Assembly: GCA_013400155.1 (NCBI GenBank)
Contig: VXBM01000136.1
Coordinates: 854,906 to 918,905 of the forward strand
From: Helopsaltes ochotensis
Lineage: Eukaryota; Chordata; Aves; Passeriformes; Locustellidae
DNA length: 64,000 bases
Direction of reading: 5' to 3'
Positions 26,195 to 37,450 of this stretch are shown here, one piece after another. Numbering within the stretch: the first letter of the stretch is position 1; each line of letters opens with the position of its first letter. Under the pieces are notes generated by a model. It saw only the letters and a program-made list of their open reading frames with translations. It was not told the DNA's origin and made no database searches. The translations under genes and the position numbers were made by a program.

Positions 26195-29100
26195 TCTGTG
26201 CAGAGGAATTTATGAATCTCATGGCAGCTAGAAAAAAAGGCAGTGGAATGTAATTTCCTTTGAATAGAGAAAGGGGAGGAGGAGGATTATCAGTGAGTGG
26301 TGCTACACTTGAGAATGAAAAGGACAGTGATTCCTACAAACAAGGTCACCTTCATTTTGTTTTCTGTGCTCTAGCTGTACAATTTCAGTGAAAAACCATT
26401 TGAAGAACATCACACCAGGCCTGAAACAAAATGAGAACTCTTTTTGTTCATGATTTGGAGTGGGTTTTTTTTGGTCATGACTAGTTATGGTAAATGAAGA
26501 GAGCCCAGAGTGATGCATAGTCTTTTGTGTAACAAATAATTTATTTTTTTCTCCAATTTTTGTCTCTATTCAGTCCTGAGATGGCTGCTTTAATAAAAAT
26601 TGACCTAGTGCGATGCTTCAGTGATTTTGATGGCTCCTTATTTTCCACTGCCAGTGGAAGGGCTGTGAGATAAGAGTAGGAAAGCCACAGCCTTTAGAAG
26701 GTCAGTATTTCTGTATGGCATATCTGAAGGTATAATTAAATTAGGACACAAGCAAATTCATTAGATCCATCAGTGTCTGCTACATTTATATTATTTAAAG
26801 AGCTACATGGTAGAGGAGTGTAAATTGCACTGTGAAACAAAGCCCTAAGAACAACAGACCTAGATTTTGATGCAATGAAGTTCCTCATCTGTACCCTCCT
26901 TCCTGAGAGAGGCTTGTGCTGATTAATAACTGTGAAGCAAATAAGGGTTAACTTCATATGTGCAGCAGAAAAACTTGAGAAAAAATGAATTGTTCTGTCT
27001 TAAGACAGAACAGGGAGTTGAAATCCTTAGGATCTATGGCCTCTTTGCGGTGCAGAATCATCATAATGTAATGGAATTAATCCAGCTCTCACTTGATAAT
27101 AATTCAAGTTAATTTTTCTCTCCAGCTGCCCTGTGTTTCCCCCCAGGCTTTGACCTGTACTGTAACCTTAAAAAGACATCTTCAAACATCCAGGTGCTGA
27201 GTAAAACCTGGGATGCTCATCTAGGCTGAAAGCTCTCAGAGCTCCAGCCTTTTCATGTGTGTGGATGGGACTATTCTGATTTCCAGTGGTGCTGGGATTT
27301 TGGATATTGTCCGTGACCAACAGTGAAACAGTATAGCAGAAGATTTGTGTGCTGTAGATTCCTAGGCTTTTAAACATAAAACAAAAACTATGTAAATACA
27401 GCAGTAATGAAACAGGTATTTTCTATGCTAGATAAATTATTAGTAGATAATTAGGAGAACTCTAGAAAACAGTAGAGAGCTTAAGAAAACATTGTAGAAA
27501 AATGTGGATTCATTCATTTTGTAGTATGACTGGGGGGGGAGGGAAGGAAACCTGTTATCAAGATGAGTTATTAGAGGTAAATTGGGTTAAATGTAAGTCC
27601 AGAAGAATATAATCTCTACATATGCAGTACTATTTCAAGCATTTTTTGTGATTTTTGATCAGTGTTTGTTCTGGAGGAATCTATTGCTAACCTTGGAAAA
27701 GACATGCAGGTTAACTTTAAATTGAGATTCCTTCTAGTAAAAAATTCTTAAAGTCTATTATTAATTCACAGTAGAAGTGAGTATTTTGAATAACTTAAGG
27801 GATGTCTGCAGATTAGATACATGCTGGTCACACTCAGAAATGCTTTCCTTTTAGAACATGGGTGGAAAAGTGTAGAAACAGGACCAATATTTTAGTTAGC
27901 AAAGCATCAAGGAAGCTCCTGGAAGAATATGGTATACCTTAGTTTAAGGGACAGCTAGATATCTCTTTGAAACTATCTAAGAAAGTTAACACAAATTGAA
28001 GGTGCTATAAAGGTAAGGGCAGAGATCGGTTTCATTAGAGATTTAATTAAGGATGAAATTGTATTAGCTGAGCTGACCTGTCAATTACAAGGCAATAGCT
28101 TATGGAATAGGGATCTTCCCTCCTTCAGCCTCACTTGAGGCTGAGGGAGCTGGGACCAGAGTGTGTCTCCTTGCTGTGCTGGTGAACACGTGTATTGGAC
28201 CCTGTGACGTCTGTGAACTTGCAGCAGCTTGAACCTTGATTCCAACCTGGATACCAGAGCAGCTGGAGGGCATTGTAAAAAAAAAACAACAACTGATGCC
28301 AAGAAATAAATAAAAAATCCTTTCCAGTTCCAAAAAAATTTGTCTGGAGAAGTGTCAGAGCACATCCAAAGTCTCCCTGGGCGTTGTCCTGATTCTTAGT
28401 GATGCAGAAGGGAGAAGGTAACATGGAAAGCATTTGAGAGGGCTCTCTCTGCAGGATGATGCATGTGCATGTACGTACAGAGTCTTGCTTGCCTCTAGCA
28501 AACCTTGAGCTCAGGGAATTGTAAGCTTTTGTGACCCATTCTATACCCAAAAGAAGCAGAAGTCCTTTTACAATGAGAAATGCCATTTTCTTCTCCTTTG
28601 CTGTAGAAAATCCCCCTCTCCATTGAACTCAAGAAATTTGCACTCTGTAGTAAATTATAATGAGGTTTACTGTAAAAGCCTCGGTTTATTTCCTCCCCCC
28701 TTCCAAGCTTCCTTTCATTTCTTCGGAGGTTTGTTTTGTACTCAAACGAAGCTGCGAGATACACATTGAGCAGGAATCAAAGTGGTGCTTTCATGGCAGT
28801 GCTGAAGCTAATCACTTGGCTTGCTGCTACAGGCATCTGCAGGCACCTTGAGCTGTGCTACAGTAGTGTGCTGGCTCTGGAGGCCCAGCTATTTTAAATC
28901 ATAATAGTGACACAGTGTGCATGCCTTCTTTCAAAGAGCCTGGGCAAGCCACGCTGAGTTGATTTTCTTGGCACGCTGCGTACCTATAATTTTGTCTTAT
29001 GTTTTGTAATGTCGGTATCTGGGCACAGAATCAAAAGGTCTACTGAATATATAAGAATTTTTTTTTTCAAAAGAAAAACACAACAACAAACACATTCTTT

Positions 29101-30503
29101 GTTTTTGGATTGATAATACTCCTTCCAACAGCTATAGATGTTTAAGAACAAAGAAAGTTACTGGGGAAGGGAAAAAAAGGAAAAGAAACTTTGTGATTGT
29201 GGGAAATGTTTTGACTTTTTTTTGGCAAGACTGTCCAGGTGTTTCCATAATGATTTTTTTCTACCATGATTTTGGTTCTCTGGTAGTATTCTAAAGTGAC
29301 TGGGTTACTCAAGACACTGAGAAATAAATTATAACCTTCTATGAAACACTTGAAAAGCCATGCCTGTGCTCTGATGAGCTGACATAGTCTAAAAGAATTT
29401 TCCAATGGTCACAGTTTTTCTGTGTTGATTTCCATTTTTTATACTGTTCAAGGAAGTAAAAGCAAGACAGGAGGATCTAGTTCTTTTACTCCCCACTTCA
29501 TGTCCCAACAGCTTGGTTTTCCAAGGTGGTGGCAGACAGTGTGGGGGCTCAGCATCACTGAAAAGTCAGCCCCTACCTCTGCTCTGGAAAGGAATTTGAT
29601 GCCGTATTGCCTGTACAGGGCTGAAGAGGCAGCTGCTTTTCACAGTGAAGACACTGAGCACCTGAAAAGTTAAACCTACCCTTGCTAATCTCTATGAAAA
29701 CAGGAAGAGTAGAGTTCAACAAGGTTCTTAAACAATCTGTAATTTAGGATAATGGTGTAATTAGCCTCATGATAATATCATGAAATGGATAAGCATGGAT
29801 GGGGTCCATTCAAGTACAAACAGAAGACCCAACTTCAACGGCAAGGTAACCGAGAGAGACCTTTCTGTTCCTGTTTTCTGTTCATTGTATGAAATTGGTA
29901 AATGCCACCTACTTATGCTATTAGGGATGAGGCTGAGAAAGAACAACTTCTGAATATAAAGTAAAAAAAAAAGAGAATGAGTGAGTTGTTATTGGCAATT
30001 TTTTTGCTAGACATCCACCACAGTAGTATTGGAGAATGAGAATTTTTTGTGCATGGATTTTTTTGGCCATCTAACTATTTCGTATGCATCAGTAACCAAG
30101 TACTCTTAAACAGAATATTGAAAAACGACTGTGATCAGACGCCTCCCTGTTTTCTCAGTGATTTTTTTTATTTCTCAACTCTGAGGAAAGGTTTTTTCCC
30201 TACCATAGGAATGTTACCATGGTACGTTGCACCCATTTTTTCTCTTCTCAGTTTTTACCTTAGAATTGTCTATTTCCTGTGGCTGCTGGTGATGATGCTT
30301 TCTTTAAGCATTAAAGTTTGACTGCTTCTGTCAAAGGCTTTCTGAAGTTATCCTTGGTTTCCAGAGGCAAGAAGAGGAAGATAACTTGGTTTTGGTTCAT
30401 GGTAGTCAGTAGACCCAAAGCTGTACCAAAAGTGTGTTTGGTTTCCAGGCAAGAGGATTTGATTTCAGAAAATTAATCTCTCTAGCTAGTTGTAGGGAGG
30501 CTG

Positions 30504-30600
30504 ATTGGTTAAAGTTTACAACCTCTTTTTGTTTAGCCCCTGGAACAAGGCCATGGAGTCTCAAGTTTCCTATATAAAGAGAGAGCTGTACTCAGTCAGA
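30504..30600 (+). promoter_or_regulatory. Candidate core promoter or LTR U3: inverted CCAAT plus TATA box
   Basis: An inverted CCAAT box (CTGATTGGTT, with ATTGG at 30504-30508) lies 63 bp upstream of a strong TATA element (CCTATATAAAGAGAG, with TATATAA at 30571-30577). A start site would be expected near 30600, in CTCAGTCAG. This spacing is typical of TATA-type promoters and also of retroviral LTR U3 regions. No reading frame or spliced product is evident downstream. I could not define TG...CA ends or a target-site duplication, so LTR origin is only a possibility. Confidence 0.35.
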
Positions 30601-31530
30601 AGGTAACCAGGCAAGGTACATGAAGGCTGCAGGGTGAATGGCTCTTTCAACAATGAAATCAGTTTGGGGTCTTTAAGATCCCAGCAGTGAGTTGTCTCAG
30701 GACAGTGTTGAGGAGGCAAAATTCATAAAACCCTCAGAGGACCAAAATAACCACCCTTGAGAAAACAAAACAAAACTTCAGAAAATACTAAACAGCAAAA
30801 AAAAAATCCCTACAAATCTGATAATCCTTATGAAGTTCTCTGGCTCTCGAGAAATCAGAGGAGGTGAGAGCTATTCATGTCTTCATTTCCTTCCCAGTGA
30901 GTCCTGTGTGCTTTGGCTGTTCACACGCGTGCCCATGGTGTATGGTATCTCATGAAAAATACCTTGGTGCACTGTTGTTCTGGGAGCAAATGTACCAATG
31001 CACCTTGAGTTTGAGGATAAAGTACCTTAAATAACCATTTCTGCAAACAGAGAATTCACCTTGCTCCCTTCTTCCTGACACTGAATGTGTCACTATACAA
31101 TTATAAATCATATTCATATGTTACTCTAGAGCTCTCAGGCAGAAAAAAATGATGAAAAGAAACAGAAATGTCGAGTTCAAGTAGCAGCAGACTTGACAGC
31201 ATTATGAGAGATGCAGTAGTGAAGCTTTGTGTTTTTATCATCTCGCTTTCCTGATTTCATCCAATTAGTGAGGAAATGCATCATTTGTTTGCTTTGCTCA
31301 TTTATCTGTTGAGGCACTGTTGCCTTTCCAGTAGCATACTATTTGATTCTTTTCTTTTGCAAGTAATTTACAGAATAAATTCCATCACGAAGAAAATAAA
31401 ATGTTAGGCATCTGATTTTGACCATCTTTTCTCATCGTTTAGGGAAGTTTCCAAATTGTCTCCATGTAAGTCCATCCTTGAGTATCAGCACAGCAGTCTA
31501 AACTTTTCCCCCTTCAGTATGTAGCTTTAA

Positions 31531-31583
31531 AACATTAGAAAATTTTATGTTGAGAAACATTAGAAAAAAAAAACATTAGAAAA
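31531..31583. repeat. Triplicated 12-mer AACATTAGAAAA
   Basis: Copies start at 31531, 31556 and 31572 and are identical; the spacing is unequal (25 and 16 bp). Local duplication in A-rich sequence. Confidence 0.85.
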
Positions 31584-34500
31584 CTGTACCTGAGCAGAAA
31601 CGTCACCAAAGCAATGACAGTTTATTTAGAAAATCTGTGAAAGTCGCAGTATTTCTGGAGTATGTTGTGGGACCTTGTTTTTGGTGAAACCATGAGGCTG
31701 AGGCCTGAATTAATTCCATGTAACCTTAGGCACGTTGAAGCACAACACTAACATCCCTTTCCAGGCAGCTGAGAAAGTCTTTATCCTCAAGGCAGCTTCT
31801 GCAGAGAAGGTGGGGTGAACCCAATCCTGCTGCAATGTGCAGTGGGGGGCAGCAATTGGTGGGTGTCTCTGTGAGGTCCTGGCAATTTTCTGCTTTTGCT
31901 CACGTTACAAGAGGCTCCATTGTGAGCTGGATTTTTGTGGGGATCTCCTTAGATGGTCGTTCTTGCAGTGAAACTTTTCCAGAAGTAAGCATTTCTTGTG
32001 CACTTTCCCCTCTCAGTTTCTGATTTTCTAAAGGTACATCTGATACAAAGCTGTTCAAATATTTGTCTTTAAACGAATGGGCCGGACAAGTCCTCAACAT
32101 CAGGGAGAAAGCACTGGGTTTTCCAGATATTGACTGGTGCCTGTTTTGTTGTGATTTTTATGGAATACTAATTACTTTTTTTTGTTCTGTGCATAAGATA
32201 AGCAAGAAATAGGTATAAAGTCTGGTTGACTAAGTGTGTGAGGCGATGCCAAGCGGTGTCAAAGAGTCCTTTTCTGGCAACAATGGGCTGTTGTTCAGTA
32301 TCCTCATGCAGGTTAACCACAGAGCTGCTCCTGAGAATCCTTCTGATTTATGATGACATTGTTGGCAGCAGCAGAAAGCCCTCTAGCAGTGCTTTCCACA
32401 ATGCTGTGTCAGCAGTTTCTTAGATATACACACACTTAATATACGTATTTATAGCAGGGAATTCTGGCCCAGTTCTAGAATTCATCCTGTTTTTCTTTGC
32501 ACTTGAGTGATGTTTATTCAGCAGTAATGTATCTACCTACGTCTCTGGTTGCAAATTTAGTGTCTATACAAATATCAAAACTGTTCTAGTCAGAACAGCC
32601 TTGGCAAATGAATGAAATTAATTATCTTGATCCTCTGTTGCAAATGCCTTGCTAGGAGTAGTTCCCTGGGAGGGAAAGGGGCAAGGAATTCTGGTTCTCA
32701 ATGATACAACTTGTGTCAATAAAGCACATATAATGGCATTAGAGAAGCAACTCTGAATTCATATATGCAATAACTATAATGCAATTATTATTTGTCATCA
32801 AAGCAGAGGTTCTGCTATGTTTGAAAGATGTGCCTTTTCCAAATTGAAGAAAAAAGGCCTTTGATCTGCATTTAGCAGAATTTGCATTAAAATGTTGATT
32901 TCCTGTAGTATCAGTATTGGTACCCTCTTTTTACCTTTCCCTCTGTCCCCCAGGAATTAAAGAAGCTCTGCCCTGCCTTGGCTTATATATAATTTGTCCT
33001 TCATCTGTTTCTTATTGCTGTTCTCCTCTTGGGCAAAAATCCTAATAAAAACTACACAAATGTAGAACTCATGAGATTTGTATATTCATCTGAATGTTTT
33101 TGAGGGGGTTTTTTGGGTTGGTTTATTTTTTGGTTTTGGGAGCCCTCCCCCAGTCTTTGATTTGTCTACAGTTTTTTCTGTTCTGAGGCAGTAACATAGT
33201 GAAATGTTTTGCCAGCATTGAGCTACACACTGTATAACACCAATTCCTAAAAGGCAGCCTGTGGACTCTGCTCAGGTCTAGTCAAGATCAGGAGCAGTCA
33301 CACAATTCGGGCTCTTAATCTTTTCTTCTAGTTTGTGAATGCATAGTGAAGAGAAATGAAAGCACAAAACAGCTTCTTTATTATTATATTGGTATTTTAT
33401 TGCATCTTGTAGGCAGTCGGTGCAGAGTAACCAGGTTAAGGGTAAATGGTGACCAACAGGAGGGATAAATGCACATGATCACAAGTGAATGGAAAGTACT
33501 GGTGAGGCATTCCTTCTGCTGACAGATGTGGGAATAGCCAGGCTATATCCAGACTATACCATGTTTAGCTCCAAATTCTTCCTTCCAAAGTCGCACAGCA
33601 TATCACGTGCAGGCACCAGAGGCCTGACCTTTTCTTCCATTGTATCACTTCCTTATTATGATGTGGTCCAGGATCTTAATAGACTTCTCAAGGAAATAAT
33701 TTAATACCACCCATTGAAGAAACATTTCCTTCTTAATTTTGCAAAGCCTAGTGCAGTTAATATCTAGACATGCCTAGATTTGGGGTTCTCTGTTTTTTCC
33801 TAAAGAAATTCTTATAGGATATAAGTGGCTAATAAAATTCTTTTGTCAGATAAAGAAAGTCTTTAAATGATTATCATTCTGCCTTTCTAAGAGCTTATTT
33901 TGAATAACTTGCTTGACGCAGTAGGATTTTGAAAAATGCTGAATTCTTTCATACTGTGAAATTATTCCTGGTCACAGAGTGCATTAAATGCAACATAAAG
34001 GCTTCAGTAAAGAGAACACAGTGACATTCTTACAGAGATCTGTGATACAGTTCTCAAGCTCACCTCAGCCATAACGTTTTTTCCCAGGTGTTTCCCACTC
34101 ATCTTTCTTCTCTTGTTTTTCTCTTGTTTACATTTGAAAGGAGTTTTTTTTCTGCGTTGTCTGGGCTCAGACAGGATTAATTGGCAGTGTTGGGAAGGAC
34201 TCCTGCACTCACTTGTGTTGATCTCAGCCTTGGCATCACCCCCACCAGGCCTGAATATCGCACAAAGTGAAAGTCCTGGGGTTTTACTGCTTGGGAGCAT
34301 GGGCTAAATGACTGCTCAGGGATAAATCACATCCTTTGCCCAGAATCTTTCTTATCAGAATTAGGTTTTCTGCTTCAGAAGATAGAGGGCTACAGCTTTT
34401 CCTAAAAAGTCTTCTTTTCTTTTTTTATTTTGGACAGAAATTCATTTTTTGTTGACATTGCTCGTAGAAAAGGCAATTAATTTGTCTGAGGTTTCAAAAA

Positions 34501-35019
34501 TCTTTGATATTCAGCGTTAAGGAAATCAGGCCCAAGGGTTGTACTTTGGCAGAACTACTGAAGAATTATCATTTCACAGGAAGCATGGGAGATACCATAC
34601 AACTCCTAATGTATTTGTTACAACTCTTCTTATTATCTAAGAGTACATCTGATCCATTCTGCAATTTTAAATATACATTTTGATGATGATTATAAAACAT
34701 TTTACAGTTAAGCACATGTCAAATGCTAACAGAATGAGGAGATGCAATGACCTCTAAAGGCTTTCATTTTATGAGCGTAGAAAGTGAGTTTTCTTGTCTG
34801 TCTTTTAAGTCCTGTAATAATTTCTGCTTCCTAAATGCACTCTTGGTGAGGTGATATTATTTATTGGTGAACAAGCAGTTTGCTGCATTGTGTAATAGGG
34901 ATATAATTCCAGGAAAACTCAAAAATTAGGAACTTTTAGTGAAATAAAAAAGAGCTCTCTACTAAGAGTGTGTGTGTGCGTATACATATCTAGCTAAGTG
35001 TGAATTTGGTTTGGGTAGG

Positions 35020-35046
35020 AAAAATAAATAAATAAGTAAATAAATA
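35020..35046. repeat. (TAAA)n microsatellite
   Basis: About six TAAA units with one G interruption. It is preceded by a short TG run at 34969-34979. Confidence 0.85.
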
Positions 35047-35324
35047 TAGCTGTGAGTTCCTTGAATCTGTCCTGGTCCCCTTGGACTGTGTCAGACAGCA
35101 TATCCCTGTCCTAAGCACAACGAAGTGTCTACCAGGATCCCTGTGCCTGCTTGTAATCATTCAGACAGCATCTGCAGGGGAGGGTGAGATACAGCGCACA
35201 TTAAAAAGCAAAGGGGAAGCCAGAATATAAAAGAGATAAAAGCAAACTTGCCGTGAGCTACTGTTGTGGGTACTTTTCACAACAATTCATCTGAGTAAAA
35301 GTGCCAGGCTCTTTCCTCAGTATT

Positions 35325-35640
35325 CACAGAATCCCAGAATGGGTATGATTGGAAGGGACCTCAGTGAGTGACATGGTCCAACCTCCCTGTTCAAGCAGGG
35401 CCATCCCGAGCATGTGGCACAGAATTGTGTCCAGACAATTCTTGAATATCACCAGTGAGGGAGACTCCACAAATCTCTGGGCAACTTGTTCTAGGGCCTG
35501 TCCCTTCATGCAGTTCATTGATGAATAAGTTAAACAAGACAGGACCCAGTATTGAACCTTGGAAGACACCACTAGTGAACAGGCCTCCAACTAGACCCTG
35601 TGCCATTGATTCCAGCCCTCTGGAATTAAGGGTGATGCAA
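35325..35640 (-). repeat. CR1 LINE, internally deleted: reverse-transcriptase motif joined to 3' UTR
   Basis: On the minus strand, a stretch encoding SGVFQGSILGPVLFNLFINE (about 35525-35590) is the conserved CR1 reverse-transcriptase block (family form: SG.PQGS.LGP.LFN.FINDL). Instead of continuing with the rest of the RT domain, it passes within a few codons into the CR1 3' UTR (ACAAGTTGCCCAGAGATTTG, about 35475-35494). It ends with the usual terminus GGTCCCTTCCAATC and the ATTCTGGGATTCTGTG-type tail at 35325. A large internal deletion, with its junction near 35495-35505, therefore fuses the two parts. Open frames of 71 and 88 codons across this region come from this fusion and are not host genes. 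Confidence 0.88.
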
Positions 35641-37044
35641 TGCAGTGATGTTTAAGAATCAGTCAGCTGTTTTCAAGATTGTTTTCACTCCAACTTCTCA
35701 TGCGTAAAACTCATTAATCTCAATATGACTACAAGCAGGCTCAAGAAAAAGGCAGTAAGTTTCTGGAACTGGCTCTGAAAAGCAGCAAGAACTGAGCAGA
35801 AAGAGCTCAGTATTTAACCCTCCATCTAAGGGAGACATGCTCTTCTTTACATACTCCCCTGAAACATGAAAAAAATAAAACACACATGAGTGGCAAAATT
35901 TAACAAAGGTAGAGAGCGGATATCAGCATAATACAGAATTGCTTGGCTTTTGCTTACAAGTTTGGCTGAAGCACAAGTGAACAATTACACATCTGTTTAT
36001 TTAGGCTGCTTTAACCCACCAGACTCCGCTGACCTTCCCTGCTGCAGATTGCTTTCTTCGACAGGTGTAGTACATTTTAAGTTTAAGGTATAGTACATTT
36101 CAAGGACATTTGTTCATTTTTTAAAAATTTTGTTTGAAAGAGACTATTCCCAAATTTAATGTTGCACACTTGGCTTTAATTCATCAAGGTACTTGAGTAT
36201 GTGCCATGTGTAAGTACAAATGATTACCGTCCACTTCACTTAGAAGTACTGTTGCTTTAGATTTATGTTCTGCTTGAGTAATTTGTTGAACAGAAGTCCT
36301 TATTTGTAGTTAGGTTTCTTTTTTTTCCCCCTAACTTTAAAAACTACTCTGACTTTACTGTTTTTAAAAAGCTTCCAGCTTTTACAAGGAGAGTGGAATC
36401 ACAACTGCTGTGGCCTTTTGTCCCTGTATGTATAAATCCTGCTTAGTGTGTGAAAGCAGAGGATCCGAACTACATGCCCAAAAATCCATGTATGTCTAGA
36501 AATTTTTTACTTTCTTATCTCTGGTGATAAGGACCAGACAATTTGCCAGGACAAAAACTTCAGATTCCCAAAGATCAGGTCACTGCAATGAAATCAGGGC
36601 TAAACAACTTCACTTTATGTGCCAATAAGTTACATCTTATAGTGTTGACTGGTGAAGAGCAGCAGTCTCCTGTGTCCCATTCTTTTATACAGGACTCATG
36701 AGATTTCCTTCCAGTTCTTTACTTACCAATCAGCACTGTTGTATAGGATTTAGGAAGTCACTGATAAATCTCACATGGCAGAACAGATTGATGAGAATGG
36801 GGTATGATTAAAGCTGGAAGTGTTTTGAGGTGTCTGCAAAGTACATCCATATGTAATTTTTCTCTTATTTTATATAATGAAAAGGTTTTGTCACATTTTA
36901 GTCTTCGGACCAGATCCCTCATGATGAAAATAATTGTGAAGTTCTACTTCAAAAAAAATCCATTACAAAAGTAAGAAAGTCACTCTTTTGGGGTGCGCAA
37001 GCTTTAGAGTAAGATGAGTTTTAGGCATCAGGATGGTGCTGTAA
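35641..37044 (+). other. KCNQ1: KCNQ1 last intron, between two CR1 fragments
   Basis: Unique AT-rich sequence. The only local structure I see is an imperfect duplication around TAGTACATTT (36068 and 36092). Confidence 0.7.
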
Positions 37045-37450
37045 GGTCTTCCTGGAGCCTTTTCTTCTCCTGGGTGAACAACCCCAGCTGTCTCAACTTG
37101 TCTTCACGGGGGAGGTGCTTCAGACCTCAGATCAGCTCAGGGGCTTCCCTCTGGACCTGTGCCAACAGGTCCATGTTATTTTTGTGTTGAGGCCCCAGAG
37201 CTCCAGATGGGGTCCTAGAAGAATGAAGTAGAGGGGCAGAATCACTTCCCCTGACCTGCTGACTGCAATTCTTTGGAGACAGCCCAGGATATAGTTGGCA
37301 TTCTGGGCTGGAAGCATTCACTGCTGAGTCATATTGAGCTTTTCACCCACAAACAGCCCCAAGTCTTATTCTCCAGAGTTTGTCTTGATCCATTCTCTGC
37401 CTAGCCTGTATTTGAGCTTCAGGTTGTCCCAGCCCAGGTGCATCAAATTC
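37045..37450 (-). repeat. CR1 LINE fragment lacking both ends, minus strand
   Basis: The + strand shows the reverse complement of the CR1 segment just upstream of its 3' UTR: CCTGGAGCCTTTTCTTCTCC, CAACTTGTCTTC, CTCTGGACCTGTGCCAACAG, GGCCCCAGAGCTCCAGATGG and a later piece (CAAGTCTTATTCTCCAGAG). The typical CR1 3' terminus is absent. Because CR1 copies normally keep the 3' end and lose the 5' end, this one has been cut by a later deletion or rearrangement. Non-coding. Confidence 0.85.

Larger units (their letters stand above)
15349..30400 (+). other. KCNQ1: KCNQ1 last intron, first part: no further gene seen
   Basis: About 15 kb of AT-rich sequence follows the exon 15 donor. It contains simple repeats (TA run at 18956-18968, TA-rich stretch at 22187-22207, T tract at 20626-20641), an 18-bp tandem pair at 22227-22262 and two MIR-like fragments near 24301 and 26165. 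Many short open frames exist on both strands, the longest being 151 codons at 28131-28586. None has recognisable homology, domain structure or splice context. I saw no CR1 copy in this part. Confidence 0.7.
30601..35324 (+). other. KCNQ1: KCNQ1 last intron, part 2: no recognised gene
   Basis: AT-rich intron. Three copies of AACATTAGAAAA occur between 31531 and 31583, and a TAAA-type microsatellite lies at 35020-35046 shortly before the next CR1. No open frame has a recognisable product. Confidence 0.7.

Noticed and set aside
28131..28586. The longest open frame in the window, 151 codons on the minus strand
   Set aside because: Its sequence has no recognisable domain, includes low-complexity hydrophobic stretches from a T/A-rich template, overlaps two other open frames, and has no splice signals or neighbours supporting a gene. 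A 151-codon frame is expected by chance in 64 kb.
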